Shown piece after piece: positions 43,643 through 52,648 of a stretch of DNA of 64,000 nt (position 1 is its first letter; each line of letters opens with the position of its first letter). The notes beneath the pieces were generated by a model. It ran no database searches, was not told the DNA's origin, and was given only the letters and a program-made list of their open reading frames with translations. The position numbers and the translations under genes were made by a program. This DNA comes from Methylovulum sp. (GTDB taxonomy: Bacteria > Pseudomonadota > Gammaproteobacteria > Methylococcales > Methylomonadaceae), in the NCBI RefSeq assembly GCF_028687615.1, contig NZ_JAQTZU010000003.1, positions 62,001 through 126,000 of the forward strand, given 5' to 3'.

Positions 43643-43827
43643 GGCTGGAGTGCATAACTCCGGCCTTTTTTATGCGTGTTGGAAAATGTTAGGAGTAAAA
43701 AACAGGTTTTTGACGGATCGCCGGATTAATTGCCGGAACGGGTTTGTTACCCGTTCCGTAACGTTTTTGGAGGCTTATGGATAAATTGAAACGTTAAGGA
43801 CGGGGTTACGAAACCCCGTTCCGCTAA
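43643..43827 (+). repeat. Long direct repeat, copy B (~185 bp)
   Basis: Second copy of 39892-40078, same orientation, about 3.75 kb apart. It includes the ftsZ-type terminator hairpin and both inner palindromes. Copies A and B frame the PEP-CTERM-like, collagen-like and LuxR genes. Confidence 0.92.
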
Positions 43828-43958
43828 GGCATTTTTAGCTTTTTTTGAAATCTATTTTGACAGATACCATGTTTGTGGGGATTTGATGTGTTGGCATCAC
43901 GACTGCCAGTCCTTCAAGAACTGGTAGTCGTTGGCAACGATTGCGCTCTTATCAGGCC

Positions 43959-43995
43959 AAACCTACCGTGTTTTGAAAATCCAGTAGGTTTTTTT
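43959..43995 (+). terminator. T-tailed hairpin upstream of Uma2 gene
   Basis: AAACCTAC (43959-43966) pairs with GTAGGTTT (43984-43991), then a T-run. The stem is 8 bp with a 17-base loop, so strength is moderate. Confidence 0.5.
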
Positions 43996-44069
43996 CAGCC
44001 TTGTTTTTTGTGGTTCGTTGTGGAACATTGAGCCAATTGGTTTGCCATCCATTAACAACAGGATATTTT

Positions 44070-44630
44070 ATGAACGCTATTTTAAAACCTAGCCTTTACG
44101 AACAACTGACGGGCTTGCCGGAGCATGTCACCGGAGAGATTTTGAATGGCGAACTACATGAAATGCCGCGCCCGTCTGGGCGGCATGGAGTGGTAGAGCG
44201 CGGATTGGGGTTCAATTTGTCCGGGCCGTTTGATTTCGGGCGCGGTGGCCCGGGTGGTTGGTGGATCATTATCGAACCCGAAGTGCATTTTATCCGGGAT
44301 ATGGAAGTCGCCGTGCCGGACTTGGCAGGTTGGCGACGCGAGCGTATGCCTAACGTGCCTGATGACCACCGTTTTGAAGTGGTTCCCGATTGGATGTGTG
44401 AAATCTTGTCGCCGTCCACCGCGAAGAAAGACCGCGTGGTGAAGTTGCCGATTTATGCCCGTTACGGTGTGCAGCATGTGTGGATAGTCGATCCCTTGGC
44501 GCAAACTTTGGAAGCGTTTGAATTGCAACAAGGCCGCTGGACGTTGATTGCCACGCTCAAAGATGATGACCCAGTCGCCGTGCCGCCGTTTGATGCGGTG
44601 GTGTTTTCTTTGGCGGATTTGTGGGGTTAA
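44070..44630 (+). CDS. Uma2 family (DUF820) endonuclease-like protein
   Basis: A 186-residue protein of the DUF820/Uma2 group with a restriction-endonuclease-like fold: VTGEILNGELHEMPRPSGRH, IIEPEVHFIRDMEVAVPDLAGW, PDWMCEILSPSTAKKDRVVK and YGVQHVWIVDP. Conserved acidic and lysine residues in PDLAGW..CEILSPST are the predicted catalytic set. Cellular role unknown; these genes are often present in many copies. The ATG at 44070 has AGGAT upstream. One of three paralogues in the window. Confidence 0.82.
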   Translation: MNAILKPSLYEQLTGLPEHVTGEILNGELHEMPRPSGRHGVVERGLGFNLSGPFDFGRGGPGGWWIIIEPEVHFIRDMEVAVPDLAGWRRERMPNVPDDHRFEVVPDWMCEILSPSTAKKDRVVKLPIYARYGVQHVWIVDPLAQTLEAFELQQGRWTLIATLKDDDPVAVPPFDAVVFSLADLWG

Positions 44631-44881
44631 AAAGCTAACGAAATCACAAAACGTGTTTTTAGAGTCAAAAAATCAAGCCATCCAAATTCTTATCCCTTAG
44701 CTATAAAGGCGGGCCGATGAATGCTTTTCTGCCTGCCGTTTTCAGCCATCTTCCAATCCCACAAGCCATTAGCGGTGGCAAAAGTCACTGTATTTCCTTA
44801 CAATAGCGGACTTTCCCCTCCCTTTCAGCATGCCCGAAGGACATTCCGTGTCCTTGCATGGGCGATTCAAACTCAAGGCTT

Positions 44882-47800
44882 ATGGAACACAATACATTTA
44901 CCTCTGGAATTCCTGGATTTACTTACGCAGACTTGTACGATGCCAACCGCCTGCAAGATTTGGCGGTGGTGTTTGACGAATCGGTGCAACGCCACGATGC
45001 CGAATTGTTCGGGCAGTTTGCCGCTTACCGCCAAAGCCAAGGCGAAGGTCTCACGCCGGAAGCCATTTCCCAATTGCTGGTGGACATGGCTCCGTTCGTC
45101 GGGCAGTTTGTCGCCAAATTGTTCAATGTCAGCGAGCAGCGAGATGCGCAAGCCAACACCATCAAGCAGGAAATTGACACCATCTTCACCTATAAAAATG
45201 AAGTGGTGGACAAGCTGGGCGTGTATTTCAAAGGCCAAAACACCGATGAGTGGAATATCCCCTGTGTCTTGAACAATTTTGATTTGCTGATCGCCGCCGC
45301 ATTTTCTGAAGCCCATCAGGACGAAGATGCCGAACGCCGCGTGGCGAGGGTGGGTGCGGTGATTGGCTTGTTGTCCAGCCATTACAAAACCCTTGCCAAA
45401 GGCAAGCCTAGCGATTACGCCAACGCCGATGAGCAAGTTGCCGCCATCCGCAGCAAACTCGCCGGGCATGACGAAGCTGCCGAGACTTTCAAAGACTTGT
45501 TGGCGATTGCCGACACCACGGAATTTGTCGCCGGATTGATGGACATTGTGCAACGCTGGAGCTGGGTCGCCCAACAAGACAATGATGTGGTCGCCGATTG
45601 GCTCAGTTTCAAATTCCCAGGCAAACGCGATTTTGACCAGTTGGTCGGGCATGAAACCATTGATAAAGGCGAATTCAGCGCGTGGATGGGCGGATTGGAA
45701 CATCGTCGCCGCCGTGACGGTTTCAAACTGACCGACCTGCGTTATAACGAACGGGAAGTCTTGTCCGAAGTCAACCATTGCATCTACTGCCACGAGCGCG
45801 ACACCGATTCCTGCTCAAAAGGGATGCGAAATAAAAAAACCAACGTCTACAAAGTCGATCCTTTAGGCGAGACTACAATTGGTTGTCCGCTGGATGAAAA
45901 AATTTCCGAAATGCACTTGGTCAAACGCCGTGGCGACAATATCGGCGCGTTGGCGGTCATCATCATCGACAATCCGATGTGCCCTGGCACAGGCCACCGG
46001 ATTTGCAACGAGTGCATGAAAGGCTGTATCTACCAAAAAACCGATCCGGTCAATATCCCCGAAATTGAAACCAATGTCCTGACCGATGTCTTGTTCATGC
46101 CGTATGGTTTTGAAATTTATAGCTTCCTGACTCGTTGGAATCCTTTAAATATCAAACGCCCACATACATTGCCTTACAACGGCAAAAACGCGCTGGTCGT
46201 GGGCTTGGGCCCGGCGGGTTACACGATGAGCCATTATTTGCTCAACGAAGGTTTTGCGGTTGTCGGCATTGACGGCTTGAAGCTCGAACCGTTGCCCGTG
46301 GCATTGACTGGCGACAACGGCAACTTGCCCAAGCCGATAGTTGATTTCAAAGAATTGTATGAAGATTTGGACAAACGCATCCTGGCGGGTTTCGGCGGGG
46401 TCGCCGAATACGGCATCACCGTGCGTTGGGACAAAAATTTCCTGAAAGTCATTTACCTGACCCTGCAACGCCGCGCCGCTTTCCGCAGTTATGGCGGGGT
46501 GCGTTTCGGCGGTACGCTGACGATTGAAGATGCGTGGAACATGGGCTTTGACCATATCTGCATCGCCTCCGGTGCCGGCAAACCCACGGTCATCGACCTG
46601 AAAAACAATTTGATGCGCGGTATCCGCAAAGCCTCCGATTTCCTGATGGCCCTGCAACTGACGGGCGCGGCGAAAATGTCCTCGCTCGCCAATCTGCAAG
46701 TGCGTCTGCCGGCGGGTGTGATCGGTGGCGGTTTGACGGCGATAGACACCTCCACCGAATTGATGGCGTATTATCCGGTGCAAGTCGAAAAAATCCTGCA
46801 CCGCTATGAAACGCTGGTGGAAACTTATGGCGAAGCAACCGTGCGCCGCCGTTATGACCAAGAAGAAACGCTGATACTGGATGAATTCCTCGCCCACGGC
46901 AAAGCCATCAAAGCCGAACGCGGACGTGCCGTGGCGGCAGGTGAACAGCCCGACTTCCAACCCTTGCTGGAATCATGGGGCGGCGTGACGCTGTTTTACC
47001 GCAAAGGCATGGTTGATGCGCCCGCGTATCGGCAAAACCACGAAGAAATCGCCAAGGCTTTGGAAGAAGGCATTGCGCTGGCGGAAGGCATGAGTCCATT
47101 AGCGGCGCAAGCGGACGAATTCGGGCATTTGAACGCCGTGGAATTCGACAAACTGGTGTTGGAAAATGGCCGCTGGCAATCCAGCACAAAAGTCACCGTG
47201 CCACTGCGTAGCATGTACATCGCCGCCGGCACCTCGCCAAACACGATTTACCAAAGCGAATATCCCGACACCTTCGTGATGGACAAATGGTTCTTCCAAC
47301 GTTACGAACCGCAATGGACGGAAGACGGCGCAGTCGAATTGGTGGAAATGCACGATGAAACCAAGCCCAAACTGGGCAAACCCGCGCCACTGACTTCGTA
47401 TCAAAAAGATGGCAAGTTCATCAGTTTCTACGGCGACAACCATCCGGTGTTTGCGGGCAACGTCGTTAAGGCGATGGCGAGCGCGAAAAACGGTTATCCG
47501 TACATTGCCAAACTGTTCGAGAAAGAACTGGCAACGCTAGACTCTGCGGGGCAGCCAGCGCGTGACGCGGCGATGAAAGACTTGTTCGCCCGTTTGGACG
47601 AATCTTTTAAAGCTACGATAGTCGCCATCAACCGCCTGACCCCGACCATTATTGAAGTGGTCGTTAAAGCGCCGTTGGCGGCGGAAAAATTCCAACCCGG
47701 CCAATTCTACCGTGTGCAAAACTACGAAGCCTTCGCGCCTGTCGTTGAAGGCACGGTGCTGGCGGCGGAAGGTTTGGCGTTGACGGGCGCGGAAGTCGAT

Positions 47801-48574
47801 AAGGAAAACGGCACGGTATCGTTGATCGCCTTGGAAATGGGTTCATCATCGAGATTGTGCGCCCACTGGAACGTCGGCGACCCCGTGGTGTTGATGGGCG
47901 TGACCGGAACGCCAACCGAAATCCCGACCGGGCAAACCGTGTTGCTGTTAGGCGGCGGTTTGGGCAACGCAGTGTTGTTCTCCATCGGCAAAGCCTTACG
48001 CGCCGCTGGCAACCGCGTGATTTACTTCGCCGGTTACAAATTCGCGCAAGACCGTTTCAAAGTCGAAGACGTGGAAGCCGCCGCCGATGTCGTGGTCTGG
48101 TCGGTTGACAAAGCCGACGGTGTTGAGCCGTTCCCCACCTACCGCCCACAAGACAAAAGCTTCGTCGGCAACATCTTGGAATGTATGGTCGCCTATGCCA
48201 AAGGCGAATTGGGCGAACAGCCCATCTCGCTGGCGGACGTAGACCACCTGATCGTCATCGGCTCTGACCGCATGATGGCGGCCGTCAAATCCGCCCGTTT
48301 CGACGTGCTGAAACCGTATTTGACCAAAGCCCACCACGCCATCGGCTCCATCAACTCGCCGATGCAGTGCATGATGAAAGGCATCTGCGCCCAATGCTTA
48401 TGCAAACACGTCGATGCGGACAGCGGCAAAGAATATTTTGTTTATTCCTGCTACAACCAAGACCAGGATTTGGACAAGGTGGACTTCCCGCATTTGAACG
48501 CACGGTTGCGGCAAAATACCGTGCAGGAGAAATTGTCTAACCTTTGGTTGGATTATTTGTTGGCGAAGCAGTAA
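44882..48574 (+). CDS. Large NfnSL/GltD-like FAD and Fe-S oxidoreductase (fused)
   Basis: About 1230 residues. Residues 1-290 are a helical region I do not recognise. A GltD/NfnB-like module follows with Fe-S cysteines (C300, C303, C311, C335 in GCPLDEKI; C367, C375, C378, C382 in CNECMKGC), a Rossmann FAD loop (VVGLGPAGY, ~440) and a second nucleotide-binding part (AGVIGGGLTAIDTSTELMAY). The last ~300 residues form a ferredoxin-reductase/PyrK-like module (FQPGQFYRVQNYEAF, SSRLCAHWNVGDPVVLMG, LLLGGGLGNAVLFSIG) with a terminal Fe-S site (C1169, C1172 in GICAQCLCKH). This resembles both subunits of NADH-dependent ferredoxin:NADP oxidoreductase in one chain. The ATG at 44858 is an alternative start. 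Physiological partners unknown. Confidence 0.72.
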   Translation: MEHNTFTSGIPGFTYADLYDANRLQDLAVVFDESVQRHDAELFGQFAAYRQSQGEGLTPEAISQLLVDMAPFVGQFVAKLFNVSEQRDAQANTIKQEIDTIFTYKNEVVDKLGVYFKGQNTDEWNIPCVLNNFDLLIAAAFSEAHQDEDAERRVARVGAVIGLLSSHYKTLAKGKPSDYANADEQVAAIRSKLAGHDEAAETFKDLLAIADTTEFVAGLMDIVQRWSWVAQQDNDVVADWLSFKFPGKRDFDQLVGHETIDKGEFSAWMGGLEHRRRRDGFKLTDLRYNEREVLSEVNHCIYCHERDTDSCSKGMRNKKTNVYKVDPLGETTIGCPLDEKISEMHLVKRRGDNIGALAVIIIDNPMCPGTGHRICNECMKGCIYQKTDPVNIPEIETNVLTDVLFMPYGFEIYSFLTRWNPLNIKRPHTLPYNGKNALVVGLGPAGYTMSHYLLNEGFAVVGIDGLKLEPLPVALTGDNGNLPKPIVDFKELYEDLDKRILAGFGGVAEYGITVRWDKNFLKVIYLTLQRRAAFRSYGGVRFGGTLTIEDAWNMGFDHICIASGAGKPTVIDLKNNLMRGIRKASDFLMALQLTGAAKMSSLANLQVRLPAGVIGGGLTAIDTSTELMAYYPVQVEKILHRYETLVETYGEATVRRRYDQEETLILDEFLAHGKAIKAERGRAVAAGEQPDFQPLLESWGGVTLFYRKGMVDAPAYRQNHEEIAKALEEGIALAEGMSPLAAQADEFGHLNAVEFDKLVLENGRWQSSTKVTVPLRSMYIAAGTSPNTIYQSEYPDTFVMDKWFFQRYEPQWTEDGAVELVEMHDETKPKLGKPAPLTSYQKDGKFISFYGDNHPVFAGNVVKAMASAKNGYPYIAKLFEKELATLDSAGQPARDAAMKDLFARLDESFKATIVAINRLTPTIIEVVVKAPLAAEKFQPGQFYRVQNYEAFAPVVEGTVLAAEGLALTGAEVDKENGTVSLIALEMGSSSRLCAHWNVGDPVVLMGVTGTPTEIPTGQTVLLLGGGLGNAVLFSIGKALRAAGNRVIYFAGYKFAQDRFKVEDVEAAADVVVWSVDKADGVEPFPTYRPQDKSFVGNILECMVAYAKGELGEQPISLADVDHLIVIGSDRMMAAVKSARFDVLKPYLTKAHHAIGSINSPMQCMMKGICAQCLCKHVDADSGKEYFVYSCYNQDQDLDKVDFPHLNARLRQNTVQEKLSNLWLDYLLAKQ

Positions 48575-48793
48575 ATGATGTAGGCTGGGATGTAGCGATA
48601 GCGTAATCCCAGCACCAGTTGCTACACCGTGTGCAGGAGTTGTGTCTAACCTTTGGTTGGATTATTTGTTGGCGAAGCAGTAAATGATGTAGGCTGGGAT
48701 GTAGCGATAGCGTAATCCCAGCACCAGTTGCTACACCGTGTGCAGGAGTTGTGTCTAACCTTTGGTTGGATTCTTTGTTGACTAAGCAATAGA
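48517..48793 (+). repeat. 109-bp tandem repeat that copies the gene's last codons
   Basis: The segment TCTAACCTTTGGTTGGATT starts at 48536, 48645 and 48754, a period of 109 bp: two full units and a third partial, diverged one. Each unit contains the last 12 codons of the large oxidoreductase gene plus a REP-like hairpin (GGCTGGGATGTAGCGATAGC and GTAATCCCAGC). Only the first copy is in the gene. Confidence 0.9.
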
Positions 48794-48998
48794 TTTTAAG
48801 CAAAACCGCATAACGGTTTTAAAATGGCATTGGCTGGGGTGACGGCAGGTGCTCCCCAGCCAAAGCTTTAGCCAAATGGACGTTTTCCAAAGACTTTGTA
48901 GGTTTTAAAACCTACAAAGTCTAGTGTTGCATTAGAAATACGCGCCAATCAGACAAGCATGGCTAAAGCCCATCCACCACCGACTGAAAGAGGTTTTT
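48794..48998. other. Intergenic with perfect 32-bp palindrome
   Basis: No gene. It contains the palindrome at 48891-48922 (listed separately) and the leader of the Uma2 gene, with GAAAGAGG a few bases before its ATG. Confidence 0.6.
48891..48922. repeat. Perfect palindrome with AGGTTTTAAAACCT core, copy 1
   Basis: AGACTTTGTAGGTTTT followed by its exact reverse complement, 16+16 bp. It shares the central AGGTTTTAAAACCT with palindromes at 50682-50715 and 56112-56144, but the outer arms differ. Confidence 0.9.
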
Positions 48999-49634
48999 AT
49001 GATCCCCTTCATTGCGCCTAAACATAAAAGCTCAAGACTATTGGTCTACCCGTCCGAACCGCTAGAAATTGATTTTGGCGATTTGCTTAAGTCCATGACG
49101 GATGACGATTTCGCGGATTTCTGCCAACGGCATCGGGATTTGCGGATTGAAATGGATCAGTTTGGAGAAATTACCATTATGTCACCCACCTACAGCGAAA
49201 CAGGTGCAATCAACTTTGAATTAAGCGTCGATTTTGGCGTTTGGGCACGGGCAGACGGCACAGGCAAAGGCTTTGATTCCTCAACAGGTTTTATTCTGCC
49301 CAACGGGGCCAAACGTTCACCGGATTTGTCCTGGATAAAACTGGATAGATGGCTCGCCATACCTGCCGAACAGCGTAAAAAATTCGCCCCGATCTGCCCG
49401 GATTTTGTCGTTGAAATCCGCTCGGCATCCGACTCACTCCCCAAATTACAAGCCAAAATGGCCGAATATATCGACAACGGTGCTTCGCTGGGCTGGCTAC
49501 TGGATGTGATGAATAAAAAAGTCCACATCTACCAACCCAATACTACTGTGCAAATACTGGACAATCCCAGCGAAGTGTCCGGCGAGCCGTTGTTAACAGG
49601 CTTTGTTTTGCCGATGCAGGCTATTTTTGTTTAG
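48999..49634 (+). CDS. Uma2 family (DUF820) endonuclease-like protein
   Basis: A 211-residue Uma2 protein: LRIEMDQFGEITIMSPTYSE, KRSPDLSWIKLDRWLAIPAEQ, APICPDFVVEIRSASDSLPK and YIDNGASLGWLLD. The PDLSW..VVEIRSASD arrangement gives the predicted PD-(D/E)XK residues. Role unknown. It lies between the duplicated 3' end of the large oxidoreductase gene and a further fragment of that gene (from 49643), so it was probably carried in by, or involved in, the rearrangement. Confidence 0.85.
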   Translation: MIPFIAPKHKSSRLLVYPSEPLEIDFGDLLKSMTDDDFADFCQRHRDLRIEMDQFGEITIMSPTYSETGAINFELSVDFGVWARADGTGKGFDSSTGFILPNGAKRSPDLSWIKLDRWLAIPAEQRKKFAPICPDFVVEIRSASDSLPKLQAKMAEYIDNGASLGWLLDVMNKKVHIYQPNTTVQILDNPSEVSGEPLLTGFVLPMQAIFV

Positions 49635-49642
49635 AAAACAAG

Positions 49643-49763
49643 CTCGCCTATGCAGTGCATGATGCAAGGCATCTGCGCCCAATGCTTATGCAAACACGTC
49701 GATGCGGACAGTGTTTGTGTATTCCTGCTACAACCAAGACCAGGATTTGGACAAAGTGGATTA
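49643..49763 (+). pseudogene. Fragment copy of the oxidoreductase gene 3' region
   Basis: It closely matches 48353-48485, encoding the last Fe-S motif (MQCMMQGICAQCLCKHVD) and the YSCYNQDQDLDKV segment. About 14 bases are missing after the GATGCGGACAG sequence, so the frame is broken. There is no start or upstream gene body: a duplicated scrap rather than a functional gene. Confidence 0.85.
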
Positions 49764-49811
49764 ATGGGTGGTGGTTGAAACCTGACGGTTTCCTATCGCC
49801 GGACATAACGG

Positions 49812-49844
49812 AAAAGCCGGATGGGTTTACCATCCGGCTTTTTT
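49812..49844 (+). terminator. Rho-independent terminator
   Basis: AAAAGCCGGATGG pairs with CCATCCGGCTTTT around GTTTA, with a T-run on the plus strand. It follows the gene fragment and the Uma2 gene. Confidence 0.75.
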
Positions 49845-49970
49845 ATGAACATTAAAATTTATCCTGCTTCTGAAGAATAGATAATCAGTGCTTTCTTGGC
49901 TAATCCTTATTTTCCACCGTTGCACAAATTAGCCCTACAATAAGCCATCCACCTTATTCTAAAATCAGCC

Positions 49971-50285
49971 ATGACCCTAAACGAAATCCTCAAAGACTCT
50001 AACCGCTTCGCCATTTTGTCAGAAAAGGAAGAACCGCTGGTTATACAAAAAGGCGATGTGCTGATAAACGGCACCGGCGTAGGGACGATTGGGCGTTCAG
50101 CCTGTTATTTGCATGAGCAAAACGCGCTGCCCGATAATCACGTCACCATTTTAAGAACGGACAAAATCAATCCGATTTTTTTATCGGTTTATCTAAATTC
50201 CATTGCCGGAAAATATCAGGTTGATAAATACTTTAAAGGTTCATCAGGCCAAATTGAGATTTATCCAAAAGACATAGAGAATTTT
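49971..50285 (+). pseudogene. HsdS-like type I specificity subunit fragment
   Basis: The first 105 codons (start 49971) read like the end of a target-recognition domain: LVIQKGDVLINGTGVGTIGR, ALPDNHVTILRTDKINPIFL, KYQVDKYFKGSSGQIEIYPK and DIENF. These are characteristic of HsdS and related recognition proteins. At 50286 it meets a 136-bp inverted-repeat element. The open frame continues to 50516, but the residues after DIENF do not resemble the family. No hsdM or hsdR is adjacent. Confidence 0.6.
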
Positions 50286-50421
50286 GGTAGTCCTGCAATC
50301 GGAATGATTTGTAAAAAGTCAAGCTTACCGATTTATTGGCTCGAATGCCCGTACTTCAAGGCGTACAGTCATCGCAATATTTTTTTGACAAATCTATTAT
50401 CATTCCGATTGCAGGACTACC
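50286..50421. mobile_element. 136-bp inverted-repeat (MITE-like) element
   Basis: GGTAGTCCTGCAATCGGAAT.. at 50286-50308 and its perfect 23-bp reverse complement at 50399-50421. If it is removed, the reading frame before it runs on uninterrupted into the frame after it (to 50601). No clear target duplication is visible. Confidence 0.6.
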
Positions 50422-50601
50422 GAAAACTGTATTGCCGATGCCTCAGAACACACTGCTCATGGCCGTTTCCTAATCTTGCACTGGCAATCCGGTACAACCA
50501 TTACTTTGCGTTTTGACCAAGGCGTAAGCTATTGGGCTTGTGCTGACAAATCGTCTATTTATTTTGACAACACAAGCTATTGGCAAAAGAAGAATATTTA
50601 A
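50422..50601 (+). pseudogene. C-terminal fragment, helicase-like (uncertain)
   Basis: An open frame without its own start reads ENCIADASEHTAHGRFLILH, then WQSGTTITLRFDQGVSYWAC, and ends at a TAA (50599-50601). The LRFDQGVSYW-type pattern reminds me of the extreme C-terminus of large DEAD/DEAH helicase-like defence proteins, but I cannot name the family. Together with the HsdS-like fragment upstream this looks like remains of a defence locus. Confidence 0.4.
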
Positions 50602-50681
50602 AAACAAGCAGAATGTTTTCACTATAAACATCGCTGTGTTCAATCCCGTGCATGAAATTTCCAGTTAATGGCAATAGTGGC

Positions 50682-50722
50682 AAACCCAGCCAGGTTTTAA
50701 AACCTGGCTGGGTTTTTTTCTA
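50682..50722. terminator. AGGTTTTAAAACCT-core palindrome, copy 2, terminator-like
   Basis: AAACCCAGCCAGGTTTT plus its exact reverse complement (50682-50715), then more T on the plus strand. It lies just after the ftsH stop (minus strand) and may terminate transcription from both sides. The core is shared with palindromes at 48891 and 56112. Confidence 0.65.
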
Positions 50723-52648
50723 TCAAAACAACGCCAGAAACTCCTCGCGTTGCACCACTTCTTTTTCCTGCAACAAAGCCGCCAGCCTGTCCAAAATGTC
50801 GCGGTTTTCGCTGATGATTTCATGGGCGCGATGCTCGCCTTCGCTGATTAAGGCCATGATTTCGGTGTCCAATATCCGCGCGGTTTCGTCACTGTAGTTA
50901 CGGTATTCGGAGATTTCGCTGTCCAGAAATTGCAGTTGTTGGCGTTTGCCGTAAGTCAATGCGCCCATGCGTTTGCTCATGCCCAGGCTACAAACCATGC
51001 TGCGGGCAATGTCGCTGGCTTTTTCCAAGTCGTTTTGCGCACCTGTGGAGACGTTGCCCAAGGCGATCCGCTCGGCGATGCGCCCACCCAGCAAAATGGC
51101 GATTTGGTCTTTCAGCTCGTTTTCTGTCAGTAAAAACTTTTCTTCTATCGGCAATTGCAGGGTGAATCCCAAAGCCGATACGCCGCGTGGAATGATGGAT
51201 ATTTTGTGTACCGGTTGGCCTGTCGGTATTTTTTCGGCGATCAACGCATGTCCGGCTTCATGATAGGCGACTCGGCGTTTTTCCTCGGTGTTTAAGGTGC
51301 GGTTTTTCTTTTCCGGGCCTGCCAGTATCCGGTCTATCGCCGCTTCAAAATCCGTCATTTCGATCTGTTTGTGATCCAGGCGCGTGGCGATGATGGCGGC
51401 TTCGTTGGCGATGTTGGCCAAATCTGCACCGACCAGGCCGGGTGTGCGTTTGGCGATGACGGTGGCGTCAATATCAGCAGCCAAAGTCATGGCTTTGATA
51501 TGCAATTTGAGAATTTCGATACGGTCTTGCAAATCCGGTTTATCGACGATGATCTGACGGTCAAAACGGCCGGAACGCAACAAGGCTTTGTCGAGGATTT
51601 CCGGGCGGTTGGTTGCCGCCATGACGATCACGCCGACTGAGGTGTCGAAACCGTCCATTTCGGTCAGCAATTGGTTGAGGGTTTGTTCCCGCTCATCATG
51701 GCTGCCCATCACGTTCGGGCCGCTGCGTGAGCGGCCTATCGCGTCCAGTTCGTCGATAAAAATGATGCACGGGGCTTTGCCACGCGCTTGTTCAAACAAC
51801 TCACGCACCCGCGCCGCGCCGACACCGACAAATAGTTCGATAAATTCAGAACCGCTGATATTAAAAAAGGGTACGCCCGCTTCTCCAGCCACGGCACGGG
51901 CCAACAGGGTTTTGCCGGTTCCAGGAGGGCCGACCAGCAACACGCCTTTGGGCATGTGCCCGCCCAATTTGTGGATTTTGTCCGGCGTTTTTAAAAAGTC
52001 TATCGCTTCTTTGAGTTCTTGTTTGGCACTGTCCGCACCGGCGACATCATTAAATGTCACTTTCGGTAATGAATCGGGGTGGATCTGGCCTTTGTTGCCT
52101 AGGTTCAAAATACCGCGTTGCATCCCGGAGCTGCGGCGCATCATCCATGACCAGATCGCCACTAACAGTAAAATTGGCAAGACCCAGTTCAGGAAAAAAT
52201 TGACCAGCCAGTTTTCGCCGCTTCTGACCACATAATCGACGTTGTTTTCTTGCAGCAGCTTCGCCAAATCCGTTTGCCACAAGGGCACGGTCAAAAACTG
52301 TTGCGGCTGGGCGTTGGCCTTATCCGGCTTGATAGTGCCGGAAATAAAGCGTTCGGTGACAATGGCTTTGTCAATTTTTGCCGATTTGACATCATTTAAG
52401 AATTGGCTATAGGAAATTTCCCGGCCCTCCATTGTGTTGCTGGTATTGAAAATCACCAAAACTACGATAAAAAGCGCGATAAAAGCGAATAATCGTTTTG
52501 GGTTGGGAGGGGTATCGTCTGGTGGGGTTTTATTGGGGCGTTCAATGGCTTTGCCGAAAAAATCCAGCAGCATTTCCAGCCATTGTTTTAGGGTTTGGTA
52601 AATCTTGCCCAACAGACTGGCAAAGCCGCCATTTGTATTTTTATTCAT
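50723..52648 (-). CDS. ftsH: ATP-dependent zinc metalloprotease FtsH
   Basis: A 641-residue membrane AAA protease. Two transmembrane helices ([15 protein letters not shown] and [19 protein letters not shown]) surround a periplasmic domain. The AAA module has Walker A GPPGTGKT (240-247), Walker B ([12 protein letters not shown]) and SRH ([20 protein letters not shown]). The zinc motif HEAGH is at 463-467. It degrades membrane and short-lived soluble proteins. The ATG at 52646-52648 has GAGAGGCAG upstream; a 62-residue longer frame lacks support. An extra ~45-residue N-terminal stretch ([20 protein letters not shown]..) precedes helix 1, unlike housekeeping FtsH, so this may be a second, specialised copy. 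Confidence 0.93.
   Translation of the reverse strand: MNKNTNGGFASLLGKIYQTLKQWLEMLLDFFGKAIERPNKTPPDDTPPNPKRLFAFIALFIVVLVIFNTSNTMEGREISYSQFLNDVKSAKIDKAIVTERFISGTIKPDKANAQPQQFLTVPLWQTDLAKLLQENNVDYVVRSGENWLVNFFLNWVLPILLLVAIWSWMMRRSSGMQRGILNLGNKGQIHPDSLPKVTFNDVAGADSAKQELKEAIDFLKTPDKIHKLGGHMPKGVLLVGPPGTGKTLLARAVAGEAGVPFFNISGSEFIELFVGVGAARVRELFEQARGKAPCIIFIDELDAIGRSRSGPNVMGSHDEREQTLNQLLTEMDGFDTSVGVIVMAATNRPEILDKALLRSGRFDRQIIVDKPDLQDRIEILKLHIKAMTLAADIDATVIAKRTPGLVGADLANIANEAAIIATRLDHKQIEMTDFEAAIDRILAGPEKKNRTLNTEEKRRVAYHEAGHALIAEKIPTGQPVHKISIIPRGVSALGFTLQLPIEEKFLLTENELKDQIAILLGGRIAERIALGNVSTGAQNDLEKASDIARSMVCSLGMSKRMGALTYGKRQQLQFLDSEISEYRNYSDETARILDTEIMALISEGEHRAHEIISENRDILDRLAALLQEKEVVQREEFLALF

Larger units (their letters stand above)
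43536..44069. other. Gene-free stretch with REP pair, direct repeat copy B and hairpins
   Basis: Contents in order: an imperfect REP-like inverted pair at 43554-43640 (CGTAGGG..GCGATAGC.. and ..GCTATCGC..CCCTACG), direct repeat copy B (43643-43827), a hairpin ACGACTGCCAGT/ACTGGTAGTCGT near 43897-43930, and a T-tailed hairpin at 43959-43995. No coding sequence is supported. Confidence 0.7.

Noticed and set aside
48537-48803. 88-residue minus-strand open frame after the oxidoreductase gene
   Set aside because: It is an antisense reading of the 109-bp tandem repeat, so its internal repetition is an artefact.
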